Below are positions 45,301 to 56,379 of a stretch of DNA of 64,000 bases, piece after piece (the stretch's first letter is position 1; each line of letters starts with the position of its first letter). Both the position numbers and the translations under genes were made by a program. The notes under the pieces are model-generated. The model had not been told where the DNA came from. It did not search any database and saw nothing but the letters and a program-made list of their open reading frames with translations. Source of the DNA: Malania oleifera (taxonomy: Eukaryota; Streptophyta; Magnoliopsida; Santalales; Ximeniaceae); contig NC_080420.1 of assembly GCF_029873635.1 (NCBI RefSeq), positions 50,545,457 through 50,609,456 of the forward strand. The letters run 5' to 3'.

Positions 45301-47793
45301 CAAATTGAGCCAGAACCCAAGTTGCATTAATCCAAAATTAATATTTTCATACACTATTGAAGCCTCAAAGGGCATTACTGGATATGTTGAGTATGGAGTG
45401 TCTTATCCTTTTCTAGGGGATTCACCAGTTTGGTTTGGGACTTTGTAATGAGAGTAATGCAGAGAGGAAGATTGAAGATGAAGTAAATAACAGAATTCAG
45501 AAATTGTATTCATTATATTCTTATAATGTTGTAATGCCACATTTTTAACTACTTATCTTTCATATTCTTTCAGAATCCAATGCCACTTATGGGTTGGAAT
45601 TTATTTGTTGTCTTAGAATTTAGAATTTCTGCAACCATCTTTAAACTGCCACCATTTAATTTTAATGCTTAGTCACTTGAGTTACAAGCTAAAAATGAAG
45701 TTATAACTTATTTTTCTCTCACTACCCTTATATTGTGACTGTGCCATGGCATATCCTGTTGTCCTAATAATTTGTGTATGCTGATAAAACAATGGTGTGT
45801 CCTGCTACAAGGCTATGCATCATTTTAGTCGGGGCCTCCCACTCTAAGATGTCTTGTAATTGCTAAATGCTTTATGCATCCTTTACATGATAGCTATCTT
45901 GTAGTTATAGCTATCATGCCCTTGTTGTCAAGCTCCAGTAATTGCCACATTTTCTTTGTAAACTTTGTTCTTGTCTTAGATTATCTGAGCATGCTGCCAT
46001 TATGTTATTTGTGTCAGACAATTGAACTTGTTTTCCGACTTTTCTAGGTACTGAAGTATCAAATATTTGTACCAACGCAATTATTAAGATGTATTATCAA
46101 TTCCTTGTAATTGAGAGTTAGGTTTTTTAGAAGTTAGAATGAATGCCATACCATTTATGTGTCCTATGAAATTCTTGACAATGTTTCCTCATCCTATATT
46201 TAGCTTTCAAAGTACCAGTTTATAATCCCAACTCATATAAATGACATAAGTAACATCATTAGTTACCAAATCAAATTTCATTTATTCTGTATCTAAGTCT
46301 GGCATGCACAATATATTTTCCTCGATTGGTAAATATTTTGTCCCCATTGATCCACCCTGAGTTTTGCTGGGAACTCTGCTTGTAAATCAAAACTTATTTG
46401 CTGCCTAGAAAAGACAGAGAACTCAAATAAGAAATAGAACGATGATGATCTGGTGCTGCTATCTTGTTTGTCAATCCCTGAAATGCTTCTGTCTTCTTGT
46501 CCCTACAAGAAATTGAATTTCAGCAAAAACAAAATTTCATATTGTCCATATCAAAATTAATTATTAAATGTCAACTTGTCCACATCCAATCCAGTTGTCT
46601 GCTAATTCATTTCCCACTCTCAATGTTTGATATTTTATTTTTATTTTTCCATTTGGATGTTGGCATGGACAACGCATTATTGCCTTCCCCATTATCATAT
46701 ATATATTTTTTGAATGCATCAAAATTTTCAAAAACAACACACAAGTATCTTGACTAGTGAACAAAAAATCTGGAATGAATTTCTGTTCTACATCTTCGAG
46801 CTAACCCTCCCCCCTCTTACAAAGACTACAGAATGCTCTTGCAGGTTTTTTTTTTCTTCAAAAAACTCCATTTATTCTGGTGTGGATGGTAGGCAGGCCT
46901 ATAACATACCTAGTTGTATGGTCCAATGCAACTAGGTGCCCAGCAGGAAATACCTTGCACATGTAGAACTCTTTTGCTCGGGTGACTTGCCACTAAAACT
47001 TCAACATAAGCCCTCCCTAAGCCCACTTGCAGCAGAGGCAATTCAATTGTACTGCGAGATGGAACACCAAAAAGGCATTTCTCCTAAAGAATAAATCTCA
47101 CATATGTTTCATTTGGCAATGCAAACTCATTTATGTTAGCGATTTACAGACGAATATAAAGGACATTCTCCCAACCAAAACCACCATCAAGGAGTTGCAA
47201 TTCAATTTTCTTAAAAACAATGTTATGATCTTCTTGCAAACATGTCAATCCAAAAACACCAAGCATTGAAAAATTGAAGCTTTGCACAACCAAAGCCAGA
47301 AGAGGTCTTAAGAAGAGTAGAATTAAATAAGAACTCGCTTGCTGCTGAAGTTTTGCATGAATGTTTCAACCAACAACACATGGAAATACATTATCCCCTC
47401 TTGTTCTTAAAATGCAAAATTTATGTTGTCCAGCTTCAACCGAAGCAGAGGTCAAATTCAAAGATTCACACTTGGCTTCACATCGTTTTAGGCAATCCCC
47501 TTGCACTTCACAAACAGAATCCATTCTCCTCAGGCTGACATCATTGGTTGTGCGACCATAACTGCTTCAATCGCCACTCATTGATATAAACTCCTTATTT
47601 TCTAAATGAAAATCCAAGGGACCACGTTTTGTCCTTGGAGCATTGTGTAGGAATGACATTCGTTCTAAACATCAAATTAAGGAGACAACTATTTGTGCCC
47701 ATAAATTTTTATAGGGACAACCTATCTTCCCCAATATAGGGAGAACTTATCTAAGTCGTCCCTTATACATTTGGAGACTATGTTTGTAAGGAT
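45301..47793. other. Intron-like or gene-remnant sequence, unassigned
   Basis: T-rich, intron-like text to about 46500. From about 46900 to 47560 base composition is more even, and short minus-strand frames exist, such as MDSVCEVQGDCLKRCEAKC near 47500. None is long or recognised. It may be a decayed host gene fragment. Confidence 0.3.
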
Positions 47794-48461
47794 TGTTGGG
47801 TTATTTCCTTCCATGTGGAGGAAAGCCCCAAGTGAGTTTTATTAAAAATCCAAAGTTTAGCCCTTTAGTGTGATAATTTAAAGAAAGTTATAAAAAAAGA
47901 GGGGAGAGGGGAGGAGCCGTCACTTCTCAAAAGAAAGAGAGAAAAATGTGATTTTTCTCATGCTGCCGAGATTTCCTCAAGACTTTTATCCCACTTAGTT
48001 TGTGGTCCGATCGAGTTGAAATTTGGAAGAGAGGTTCACGACTTAAGGAGTTACAATCTGAACGGTGGAGATCGGATTTTGAGGCCGAGAGTTGGGATTT
48101 ATGCTCGTGAACAGTATTCGCAATTTTGGTATATTCTCTCCAATTCTTTTTGTATTTGTCAAGATTGATGATATCTTGATGAGATATATTTGTAACCTCT
48201 AATTGCAATTAGAGAAGACTTTGTGTATCCATTATTTGGATGATAGTGGAGATTTCAATTGGATTAGGTCCCGTGGTTTTTCTTCCTCACATTAGGGAAG
48301 TTTTTCAAGTAAAAAATTGCTTTTGTTATTGTAGCTTGGTGTGATAGATTATTTTTCTTATTATTTTTCAACACGTATAAAAGTAAAGATACACTATATT
48401 TGCTTTCATATAGGGAGAAGAATTGTTCCGCTGTGGTTGTTTGTTGATGTCTCTCCCAATA
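47794..48461 (+). repeat. 5' LTR of B
   Basis: TGTTGGGTTATTTCC...CTCCCAATA; same family as the LTRs of A. Confidence 0.93.
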
Positions 48462-48464
48462 AAG

Positions 48465-48476
48465 TGGTATCAGAGC
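48465..48476 (+). other. Primer-binding site of B
   Basis: TGGTATCAGAGC, an exact complement of the initiator tRNA-Met 3' end, 3 bp past the LTR. Confidence 0.93.
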
Positions 48477-48511
48477 TGGGTTGATAGATTACCAGGTTGG
48501 CAGTTTGAGTT

Positions 48512-48849
48512 ATGGAAGCAAATACGAGCAGAATGATTAGACTCAATGATTCAAATTATCACATATGGAAAAGAAAAAAAGAGGACCTTTTTTATGTGAA
48601 AGATTATTACCTACCAATGTTTAGTGCTGAAAAATCATAAAAAAAGTCTTATGTGGAATGAAATTTGTTACATCGATAAGTGTGTGGGTATATTAGGCAG
48701 TGGGTAGATGATAATGTTTTGAACCATATTAGTGGAGAGACAAATGCATGTTCTCTATGGAGTAAACTTGAATAAATATATGCTAGAAAGACTGGAAATA
48801 ATAAGTTGTTTTTTATTAAACAAATGATGACTTTGAGGTATCAAGATGA
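48512..48849 (+). pseudogene. B gag, N-terminal part (broken)
   Basis: Starts MEANTSRMIRLNDSNYHIW and continues VKDYYLPMFSAE, VCGYIR, ISGETNACSLWSKLE and NNKLFFIKQMMTLRYQDE. Stops fall after AEKS, after SYVE and within the ..LE.IYARK segment. It is interrupted by element F and resumes at 59283. Confidence 0.85.
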
Positions 48850-48854
48850 GACTC

Positions 48855-50788
48855 TATTAGCTTTACCGCGATCCCAAGAGGAGGGGGGTGAATTGGTATT
48901 TTTAAAATTAATGCCCTAGGTTAGTATCCTAAGAGCAGTATATTCACAACCCTAAAGTCAATCTAGTGCAAGTAAAATAAATCACTTGTAGTATGTAGCA
49001 GAAATTAAATAATGCAATTTAATTAACTAAGCATGCACCAAAAAGTAGTAAAGAGAAGTGACATGCAGAAGTGTTATCATGGTTCAGCAAATTGTCTACG
49101 TCCTTGCCTTGACTAACAAGTACAAAGATTACCACTATAATGCTCACTTAAACGGGTGGAGTGATACCTAAACAACCCGGTCAATTAGCATAGGGCTGAC
49201 CTCAACCTTTACACAATCCTTACCTGGTTGGATTACCGCCCCCTCAGGCCACGCCTGAAATACAACAGTATTTTCTTAATCAACTGGTACAATAATTATG
49301 CTTTTATGTAAAACAGATATGTACCCAATACGTGCAGTCACATACATATAAATGATATGGATATAGTGTAAGCTCAGTGATGCAAATAGTTGTGCTATCA
49401 GCACTCAATATGGTATAATTAGTGAAATGCTCAAGAGTATTCAATACAAGCAGTATCCTGAAATTTAAGAAAAACACAGTTTAGTAGCAAATCAATATTC
49501 CAAAGATATCAATCAAATATTCAAACGAATCCAAGAAGATTTTCTTCAATGAAATAAGCACACTACTAGTTTGAAAATATTTTCCTTGTTGAAAATATCT
49601 TTACACAACAAAAATCAAAACTATTGGACACTTGCAGTAACAATGCAAATATCCTAAGCTTACTTAATTTATCCCAGCACAAGATTTATAATATTAAAAT
49701 CTATGAGATAAACCTAAGCTAAACTCTCCAAAAATAATATCACAATCAAGCACTCAAATGGAGTTTCTAGCAAAGTGTAGCAATCACAAGCACTCTAAAT
49801 ATGCTTTCTCAATCTCAGAATGTATCAAGGAAATAGAAATTTGAGAGTATTTGGACAAAGAAAGTATTTTCAAAAGAGAGGATTTTTGGCTAATGAAATT
49901 GCTAATTATTATTAATCCTTGCAAATGAGCCTATATTTATAGGCAAGGGTAAAATTATAACCGTTTGGGACTTGTTGGGAATTATTAGAAAATTTTCAAA
50001 TAGTTTAAACACAATTAACCCAACTTAACCCGATTTTACCACAACTAAAATAAGTTTAACCCAATGAGGTTCGGGTGGCTGAACCATGATTCGGTCACTC
50101 AAATAGACACAATAATAAAAGCTGTTAAAATCAGTTCGGCAACCTGAGTTCAAGTTCAGTGGCCCGAATCAGAGTCAGAAACATTGCTTCTTAACTTCGG
50201 GTGCCCGGTCATAGGTTCGGTAGCCCGAACTTGTGTCTTCGGTCGCCCAGGGCTCAGTTTGAACTAAATAGCTTGGTAGCTCGAATTGGTGGAATGTCCC
50301 TTTCAGGTGATTCGGGCGCCCGTGGACAGTATGCACAAAATAGTTCGGTCCCTCGAGAGCCTAAATCAACTATTGACTTCTCAACAATTCGGGCGCCTGA
50401 GGAGTTTTGATTTCCTGGGGTTCGGTCGCCCTAGCTCTCTCAATTCCCTGATAATATTCAATTTAAGTGCATTTTTAACACTCCTATGTTTTGTATGATA
50501 TATGTGAGAGTGTTGGGACTTAGAGTTATACTATGGTCTTACTGAGCTTACCATATATCCTATATGCATGATATGTAGGTAAGTAATACAAACCATATTC
50601 CTAGTTACTATTACAAACCCATATTACATTAATTGAATTGGCAATACAAATTAAAATTTCCAGGGTCTTCATGTTGCTTCAAGTATCATTTCTTGAGATG
50701 CTCATCTAAGCCTGCACAAACACTTGAAATCTATCAAATACTTAAGTATTTGTCATTATCAAAATCAGGTGTGACCTATAAGGTCAAT
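48855..50788 (-). repeat. 3' LTR of F
   Basis: TATTAGCTTTACC...AAGGTCAATG, the terminal TG and CA both mutated. It has the GAGGGGGGTGAATTGG block, GTCTACGTCCTTGCC at about 49096, TATA at 49930-49942, an AACGGTTA box (minus) at 49958-49968 and TTCGGGCGCCCG-type motifs at 50060-50430. Confidence 0.93.
49930..49968 (-). promoter_or_regulatory. U3 core promoter of F 3' LTR: TATA plus AACGGTTA box
   Basis: On the minus strand, CCAAACGGTTA lies about 16 bp upstream of CTATAAATATAG. The box differs at one position from the mitosis-specific activator consensus YCYAACGGYYA bound by MYB3R proteins. Function is inferred. Confidence 0.45.
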
Positions 50789-51345
50789 GTTCTCTCCCTT
50801 TTTGATGATGACAAATACATCATGCAAAAATTGGTATAGCCTTAGAAGGCTACCTCTAACAATGTGCATTATGTAAAATTTTAAATAATTTTTCATTTAA
50901 GTTCAACTCAACCCAAATTTTGCCCTCTTATCCATCTCCCCCTTTTGGCAACATAAAAAAGGGCCATGAAACTTATAGCTTTAGGCAATAGGTAAGAATC
51001 ATTTGTATACAAGAGAAATTTGGGAATTTTTCTTAAAAAATTTTGGCAACATGTCGTTTGAAAATAAGACATTTCCCAAAGATTCCTGTATAAAAATGAC
51101 CTGTTTGGAGTATTTAAGACCTAACTGTTTATCCATGACTAGACAACTTAAACAATTCCAATATGATCAAGATATAAAACATAAGTGTAATCATCATCAT
51201 GCAGTAAACATGAGAATTATACATTGCAAAACATAATCAATTTCACAAAGTCTAATCCAATAAAAGATATCAACAGTTATATTAGTTGTTAGACTTTGAA
51301 AATTTTTTGAAAGCTCCCCCTAAATTTATGCAAACTATGAAATAT
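50789..51345 (-). other. Polypurine tract and 3' non-coding region of F
   Basis: Minus AAAAAGGGAGAGAA touches the LTR. A second purine tract (TTGCCAAAAGGGGGAGAT on the minus strand, about 50934-50951) lies further in, as usual in SIRE-type elements after pol. Confidence 0.75.
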
Positions 51346-51870
51346 CTAAGAGACATCTTTGCTATGCATGAGACCTAGTTCACATCTAATTTGTATGAAC
51401 CTATCTTCTGGAAGTGGTTTAGTGAAAATGTCCACCCACTGCTCATTAGTGCATACAAACTCAAGAGTCACGTCTCCTTTCTGCACATGATCACGAAGGA
51501 AGTGATGTCTAATTTCAATGTGTTTAGTTCGTGAATGTGAGATGAGATTTTTAGAGATGTTGACTGCGTTAGTATTATCACATTTAATCGGTACTATATC
51601 ATAGTGCAATCCAAAATCCATAAGTTGTTGTTTCATGTAAAGAGTTTGAGCACAATAACTTCTAACCGCAATATATTCTACTTTGGCTGTGGATAAGGCA
51701 ACTGAGCTTTGTTTCTTGGAAAACCAAGAAACGAGAGATTGTTTTAAATAGTGACAAGTGCCGCTGGTACTCTTTCTATCAACCTTACTATTGGTAAAGT
51801 CAACATCAGTATAACTCACAATCTCAAAGGTAGTATGCTTAGGGTACCATAGTCCTAACTCTATAGTTCA
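51346..51870 (-). pseudogene. F RNase H
   Basis: An open stretch reading VSYTDVDFTNSKVDRKSTSGTCHYL, SWFSKKQSSVALSTAKVEYIA, MKQQLMDFGL, KCDNTNAVNISKN, HSRTKHIEIRHHFLRDHV and VDIFTKPLPEDRF. YTD, KVEY (normally AEAEY) and CDN supply the metal-binding acids. It degrades the RNA strand after copying. The domain is intact by eye over 157 codons. A stop and a frame change near 51830-51890 separate it from RT. Confidence 0.9.
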
Positions 51871-52800
51871 AACTAGATACCTAAGGATTCATTTAATCGT
51901 TATTAGATGAGATTCCTTAGGAGCAGCCTGAAACCTAGCACACATATACACACTAAACATAATATCAGGCCTACTAATAGTGAGATATAGAAGACTCCTA
52001 ATCATGCCATGATACAATTTCATGTCAATAGGGATCCCTTGCTCATCTTTATCAAGTTTAATAGAAGAGCTCATAGCAGTACCAAGAATTTTATAATCTT
52101 CTATATTAAATTTCTTTCGCAAGTCTCTGACATATTTAGATTGACATATGAAAGTTCCATATTCAACTTGTTTAATTTGCAGCCCTAAAAAGAAATTAAG
52201 TTCACCTATCATGCTTATTTCAAATTCATTTTGCATGCATTTAGCAAACTCATTACACAATTCATCATTGGTTGCTCCAAAAATGATATCGTCAACAAAA
52301 AATTGAACTAGGAACATATCATTATTTTTGGATTTGATGAAGAGTGTAGTGTCAATCTTGCCATAGGTAAACCCATTTTCTAGCAGAAAACCACTAAACC
52401 TCTCATACCAAGCTCTAAGAGTTTGTTTTAATCCATAGAAGGCATTAGGCAACCATTAAACATGATCTGGATATTTATGATTTTCTAAATCGGGTGGTTG
52501 TTCTACATAAACTTCCTCATTAATATAGCCATTTAGAAAAGTGCTTTAACATCCATTTGAAACAATTTAAAATTTTTAACAGCGACATAAGCATATGAAT
52601 GACTTCCAACCTAGTAACAGGAGCATATGTCTCATCAAAATTTGTCCCCTCTTCCTGATTATAACTTTGGGCAACTAGTCTAGCCTTTGCCTAGTTATTA
52701 CCCCATTCTCATCTTTATTATTTCTATATACCCATTTAGTTCCAATAATGGTATGATCATTAGGCTTAGGAACTAGGGTCCACACTTTGTTTTTTTCAAA
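51871..52800 (-). pseudogene. F reverse transcriptase (broken)
   Basis: N-terminal blocks: NKVWTLVPKPNDHTIIGTKWV, then QMDVK with the first catalytic aspartate, immediately followed by a frameshift, and FLNGYINEEVYVEQPP. The C-terminal block is open for 187 codons: AFYGLKQTLRAWYERF, QFFVDDIIFGATN (the DD active site), EFEISMIGELNFFLGLQIKQ, YVRDLRKKFN and YLTISRPDIMFSVYMCARFQ. Frameshifts cluster at 52440-52700. Polymerase residues survive, but the frame does not. Confidence 0.9.
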
Positions 52801-53718
52801 TTGATTAAGTTTTTCTTACATGGACATCACCCAAGACTCATCTTCTATAACTTCTTTAATACTTTTAGGTTCTTCTTGAAACAAGAAAGTAGAATGACTC
52901 ACTAGGTTCTTCAAGGAAGATCTTGTGGTTACACCACGGGATGGTTCACCTATGATTTGATCTATACGACGGTTCCTAATGAATTTCCAATCTCTAGGCA
53001 ACTCCTGAATTTCATTTTCATTGTCATTATCTTCAGATGATTTATCATTCACTTTTGAATTTTAACTTGCATTGTTTTCAATAGATAACTTGTCTAAGCA
53101 TTTTCTAATGTCAATATCATCTTCTTAATTTTTCTTAGAATATGGATTAGATTAATCAAATATAACATGGATAGATTTAATGACAGTCAATGTTCTTTAA
53201 TTAAAAACCATATATGCTTTACTATTAAGAGCATAGTCTAGGAAAATGCCTTCATCAGATTTGGAATCAAATTTCCTTAAATGTTCATTATCCTTAACGC
53301 ATTTACAACCAAAAACATGGAAATAGGAAATATTAGGTTTATGGTTGTTCCACAATTCATAAGGGGTTTTATTAAGTGACGATCTAATCAATACACTATT
53401 CATGACATAACAAGCAGTATTTATGGCCTGAGCCCAAAAATATTTAGGTAAGTTAGGTTCATTCAGTATAGTTTTACCCATTTCTTGTAATGACCTATTC
53501 TTTCTTTCTACCACACAATTTTGTTGAGAGGTCCTAGGTGCAGAAAAGTTATGTGATATGTCATCTAGGTCACAATAATTTTCTATGCCTTTATTTTTAA
53601 ATTCCGTGCCTCTATCACTTCTTATATGAGTTATCTTATAGCCTTTTTCATTTTGAATTCTCCTACAAAGTTTGGTAAACTTTTCACATGATTCATTTTT
53701 ATGTGAAATAAATAACAC
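52801..53718 (-). pseudogene. F integrase catalytic part and C-terminus (broken)
   Basis: Open for 173 codons from the K insertion point: LFISHKNESCEKF, ITHIRSDRGTEFKN (second catalytic Asp), SAPRTSQQNCVVERKNRSLQEM (catalytic Glu), PKYFWAQAINTACYVMN, KTPYELW, FHVFGCKCV and SDEGIFLDYA. Stops follow in the variable linker (53000-53200), which ends with SSEDNDNENEIQELPRDWKF and RGVTTRSS. The N-terminal part lies beyond solo LTR K, at 55536. Confidence 0.9.
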
Positions 53719-53994
53719 ATGCTGACCTAATAAGGCTTACAATTCTTATTTTGATGATAATAAATAAAATGATATATTTAATATGTTTTAAGTAAAAGTT
53801 TTTTCAGGAAAACGATAAAGCTCAAGTGCATAAGGAAGTTAGGAAGTTTAAGGATTATAAAGAATCCTTGAAGAACACGAAGTAAAGCTTATGGATTATA
53901 AAGAGCATGAAGAACAAAACTATACTGTAAAAAGCTCAAAGGAGAGATTGCAACCACAAAGATAATGAAAGAACAAGATTGAGGACTAAAAGAA

Positions 53995-54022
53995 TTATAT
54001 ATATATATATATATATATATAT
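53995..54022. repeat. (TA)n microsatellite in K
   Basis: Uninterrupted TA dinucleotides. Confidence 0.95.
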
Positions 54023-54514
54023 TTTAAGGACATTCTAAATGTAAGTACTTCAAAGTAAATCTCAAGTATAAAGTGGTTTGAAGCTCATAGAAATTCAAAA
54101 ATATGTTTTTATATATATACTCTAAAGAATGTTTTTTAAATCAATAAAAAGAAAGGGTTTAAGTAAAGAAAAACTTTTTGAAAATAATGAAGGGCCAGAC
54201 GACTACCATAATGAGGCAGGCGACTGCCACATTAAGAAAATGATTTTTCAAAAATTTAGTAGCTAGACAGGCGACTGTCTAAACTGATAGGCGCCTGTGT
54301 AAACAAGCCAGGCGACTGCCTAGGTTCTGGCAGGCGACTGCCAAGCATTTTGTGTTGAGAGGTTGTTCTGTGACAGGCAACTTCCACTCGAACGTTGGCA
54401 TTAAATCTCTCAACGGGAAGATTTTTTAAACCACGTTTTTGGACATATTTATTTCAAAATACCTGGAAATGATTTTTAGGAATCTTTGGAAGTAATGAAT
54501 GACTTCTAAAACCT

Positions 54515-54524
54515 CTATAAATAG
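54515..54524 (+). promoter_or_regulatory. TATA box of solo LTR K
   Basis: CTATAAATAG on the plus strand, about 130 bp downstream of the GGCGACTGCC motif cluster. Inferred promoter. Confidence 0.5.
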
Positions 54525-55535
54525 TTCTAATCTTCAAATGGTTATAGACATTGATGCAATATTCAAAGGTTTTTGAATCGAGCAATCTTCGAAAGTTTTT
54601 AGATCTAGTAATCTTCAAAATTTTTTAGATCCAGCAATCTTCAAGGTTTTTAGATCAACCGATCTTCAAGTATTCAAAATTCTCGAAGGATCTAAAACTC
54701 TCTTGAGCTTAAATTTCTAATCTGATATTGATTTATATTTTGAAGCTAAGCTTTCAAAAATCAGAATCCTTCATTTTTCTTTGAAAAATTATTTGGTAAT
54801 TTATACTATGTATTGAGCTTCAAATTTCTTATATTTGAATTACATTGAAGTATAAGTGTGCTGATCATTGTACTAATTTACTCTATTGTGAGAGTTCTCT
54901 TTTGTACACAAATTTCTTTATCATCATTCTTAAACGATTCAGAGTTATTGAATCATTGGACCAAACAAGGGGTTATTATTTGGAGAGGCGGGCTCTAGCC
55001 TAACAGAAGGAGTGGTTGTAAATAAGTATTGTTCTACCAGGTAAAGGAACTGATATAGTGGAATCCTTTGGTGTTTTGCCAAAGGCGAGGACGTAGGCTG
55101 TGTTGAAGCCGAACCTCGTAAAAATTCTTGTCTCTTTCTCTCTGCTTTACTTTACATTCTTTATTTATTATTTGGTTTAAAAGTGCAGGTTGCAGGTTCT
55201 TAAAAGAAACAAGGTACTTGATATTTAGAAAGTACGGTTTGATTAACTGTTTGCGGAAACCCTAGAAGGGAGTACGTTGGTTCATCTGCGGAAATCTTGA
55301 TCAAGAGAAATGCATTCTAAAATCTTACAGGAAAATCAACTAATATTCTTGGTTAAGTTATTGAATTAATTTGATATCATTAATTGACTTGTGTATTTGA
55401 ATTTCGGTCTTTTTAAGTGTGATTGTCATTCATATACTTTGTTGTCTGGGTGTTAAAATCAAAAGCTTAAAATTATTAAAATTCAAAAGAATCCAATTCA
55501 CCCCCCTTCTTGGGGAGCTATTCCTCATTTTAACA

Positions 55536-56042
55536 CCCATATGAATCTAGAAAAGTCATCAACAATGACAAAGACATATGATTACCAATACTTTGCACAG
55601 AATTAGGACCAAACAAATACAAGTGAAACATTTCAAGTGGTCTAGTGGTAGATATAAATTTCTTTTTCTTAAAACTTGATTTTGTTTGCTTACTCATTTA
55701 ACATGCATCACAAATTTTATCTTTTACATATGATGTTTTAGGCAAGCCTTTTACTAATTCTTTTCTCACTGGTTTTGAAAATAAGTCCATGCTAGTGTGT
55801 CCTAAGCGCCTATGCCATAACCAACTAGTTTCATTTATTGTAGAAAAACAAGTTACTTGTTGTGAAGCTAAGTTATCAGAAGTGGTAGTGTACACATTTT
55901 CTTGGCGATCCGCAGTAAAAAGAACTTTATGATCTGTTTTACTTTCAACTATGCATTTATCATTTTCAAATGATACCTTATATCTTTTATCACACAATTG
56001 ACTTATACTCAACAAATTATGCTTCAGCCCATCAACTAACAA
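55536..56042 (-). pseudogene. F pre-integrase and integrase N-terminus (broken)
   Basis: Reads LKHNLLSISQLCDKRYKVSF, then WLWHRRLGHTSMDLF and KDKICDAC, giving the H-H-C-C zinc-binding site. QMSKQTKSSFK follows, then FHLYLFGP. The last is normally HxDLFGP, whose aspartate is the first catalytic residue; here it is tyrosine (GAT to TAT). The integrase was therefore already inactive in a point-mutation sense, apart from the K insertion that follows. Confidence 0.9.
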
Positions 56043-56379
56043 AACATTATCAATGACAAGGGAAGGATCCTTACCAACCTTACCTACGCCGATGATGCAT
56101 CCCTATTCGTTGTCACCAAACGTCACATATCCTCCATCCTTGGGAATGATTGACGCAAATTTTGCCTTGTCACTGGTCATGTGTCATGAGCACCTGCTAT
56201 CCAGGTACCACCTGTCCTTGGAGGAGGACAATCTTAAATATACCTCATCACCATGTGCCATTAAGCACAAATTTGCAACCTCTGAGTCGCTGCAGTCTGA
56301 GTCTGAGTCTGAGTCTAAGTCACTACTACTTAATTTATCCCATGAAGTGCCTACCTTCATGGCTTTCTTTTTTTGCTTA
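56043..56379 (-). pseudogene. F protease (broken)
   Basis: Shows the acidic Ser/Asp segment SSSDLDSDSDSDCSDSEVAN, then DRWYLDSRCS, a stop and HMTSDKAKFASI, and GGYVTFGDNEQGCIIGVGKVG. The catalytic DSG triad reads DSR, and an in-frame stop replaces the usual Arg/Ser before HM. It would have cut the polyprotein. Confidence 0.88.

Larger units (their letters stand above)
53720..55535 (+). mobile_element. K: SIRE-type solo LTR, plus sense, inside the F integrase
   Basis: TGCTGACCTAATAAGGC...CACCCCCCTTCTTGGGGAGC...TTTTAACA. Removing it rejoins the integrase between DSYG/SRF-type and VLFISHKN sequence. CTATAAATAG lies at 54515-54524, and AGGCGACTGCC motifs occur six or more times at 54188-54385 upstream of it. 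The AGGCGAGGACGTAGGCTG block is at about 55082. Target duplication is unclear because AACAC/ACCC at the junctions is ambiguous. Confidence 0.85.

Noticed and set aside
47690-47770. GGGACAAC / AGGGAGAAC / GTCCCTTA words resembling CACTA subterminal repeats
   Set aside because: Too short, no CACTA terminus or 3-bp duplication found, and it is directly cut by the LTR of B.
50060-50430. CRISPR-like spacing of short repeats in LTR U3 regions
   Set aside because: Repeats are 8-14 bp, degenerate, in both orientations, and lie inside LTRs of a plant genome with no cas genes.
53715-55540. Perfect 5-bp duplication around K
   Set aside because: AACAC occurs at both junctions but would require a non-canonical LTR end; with TG...CA ends the flanks ACACA and CCCAT differ.
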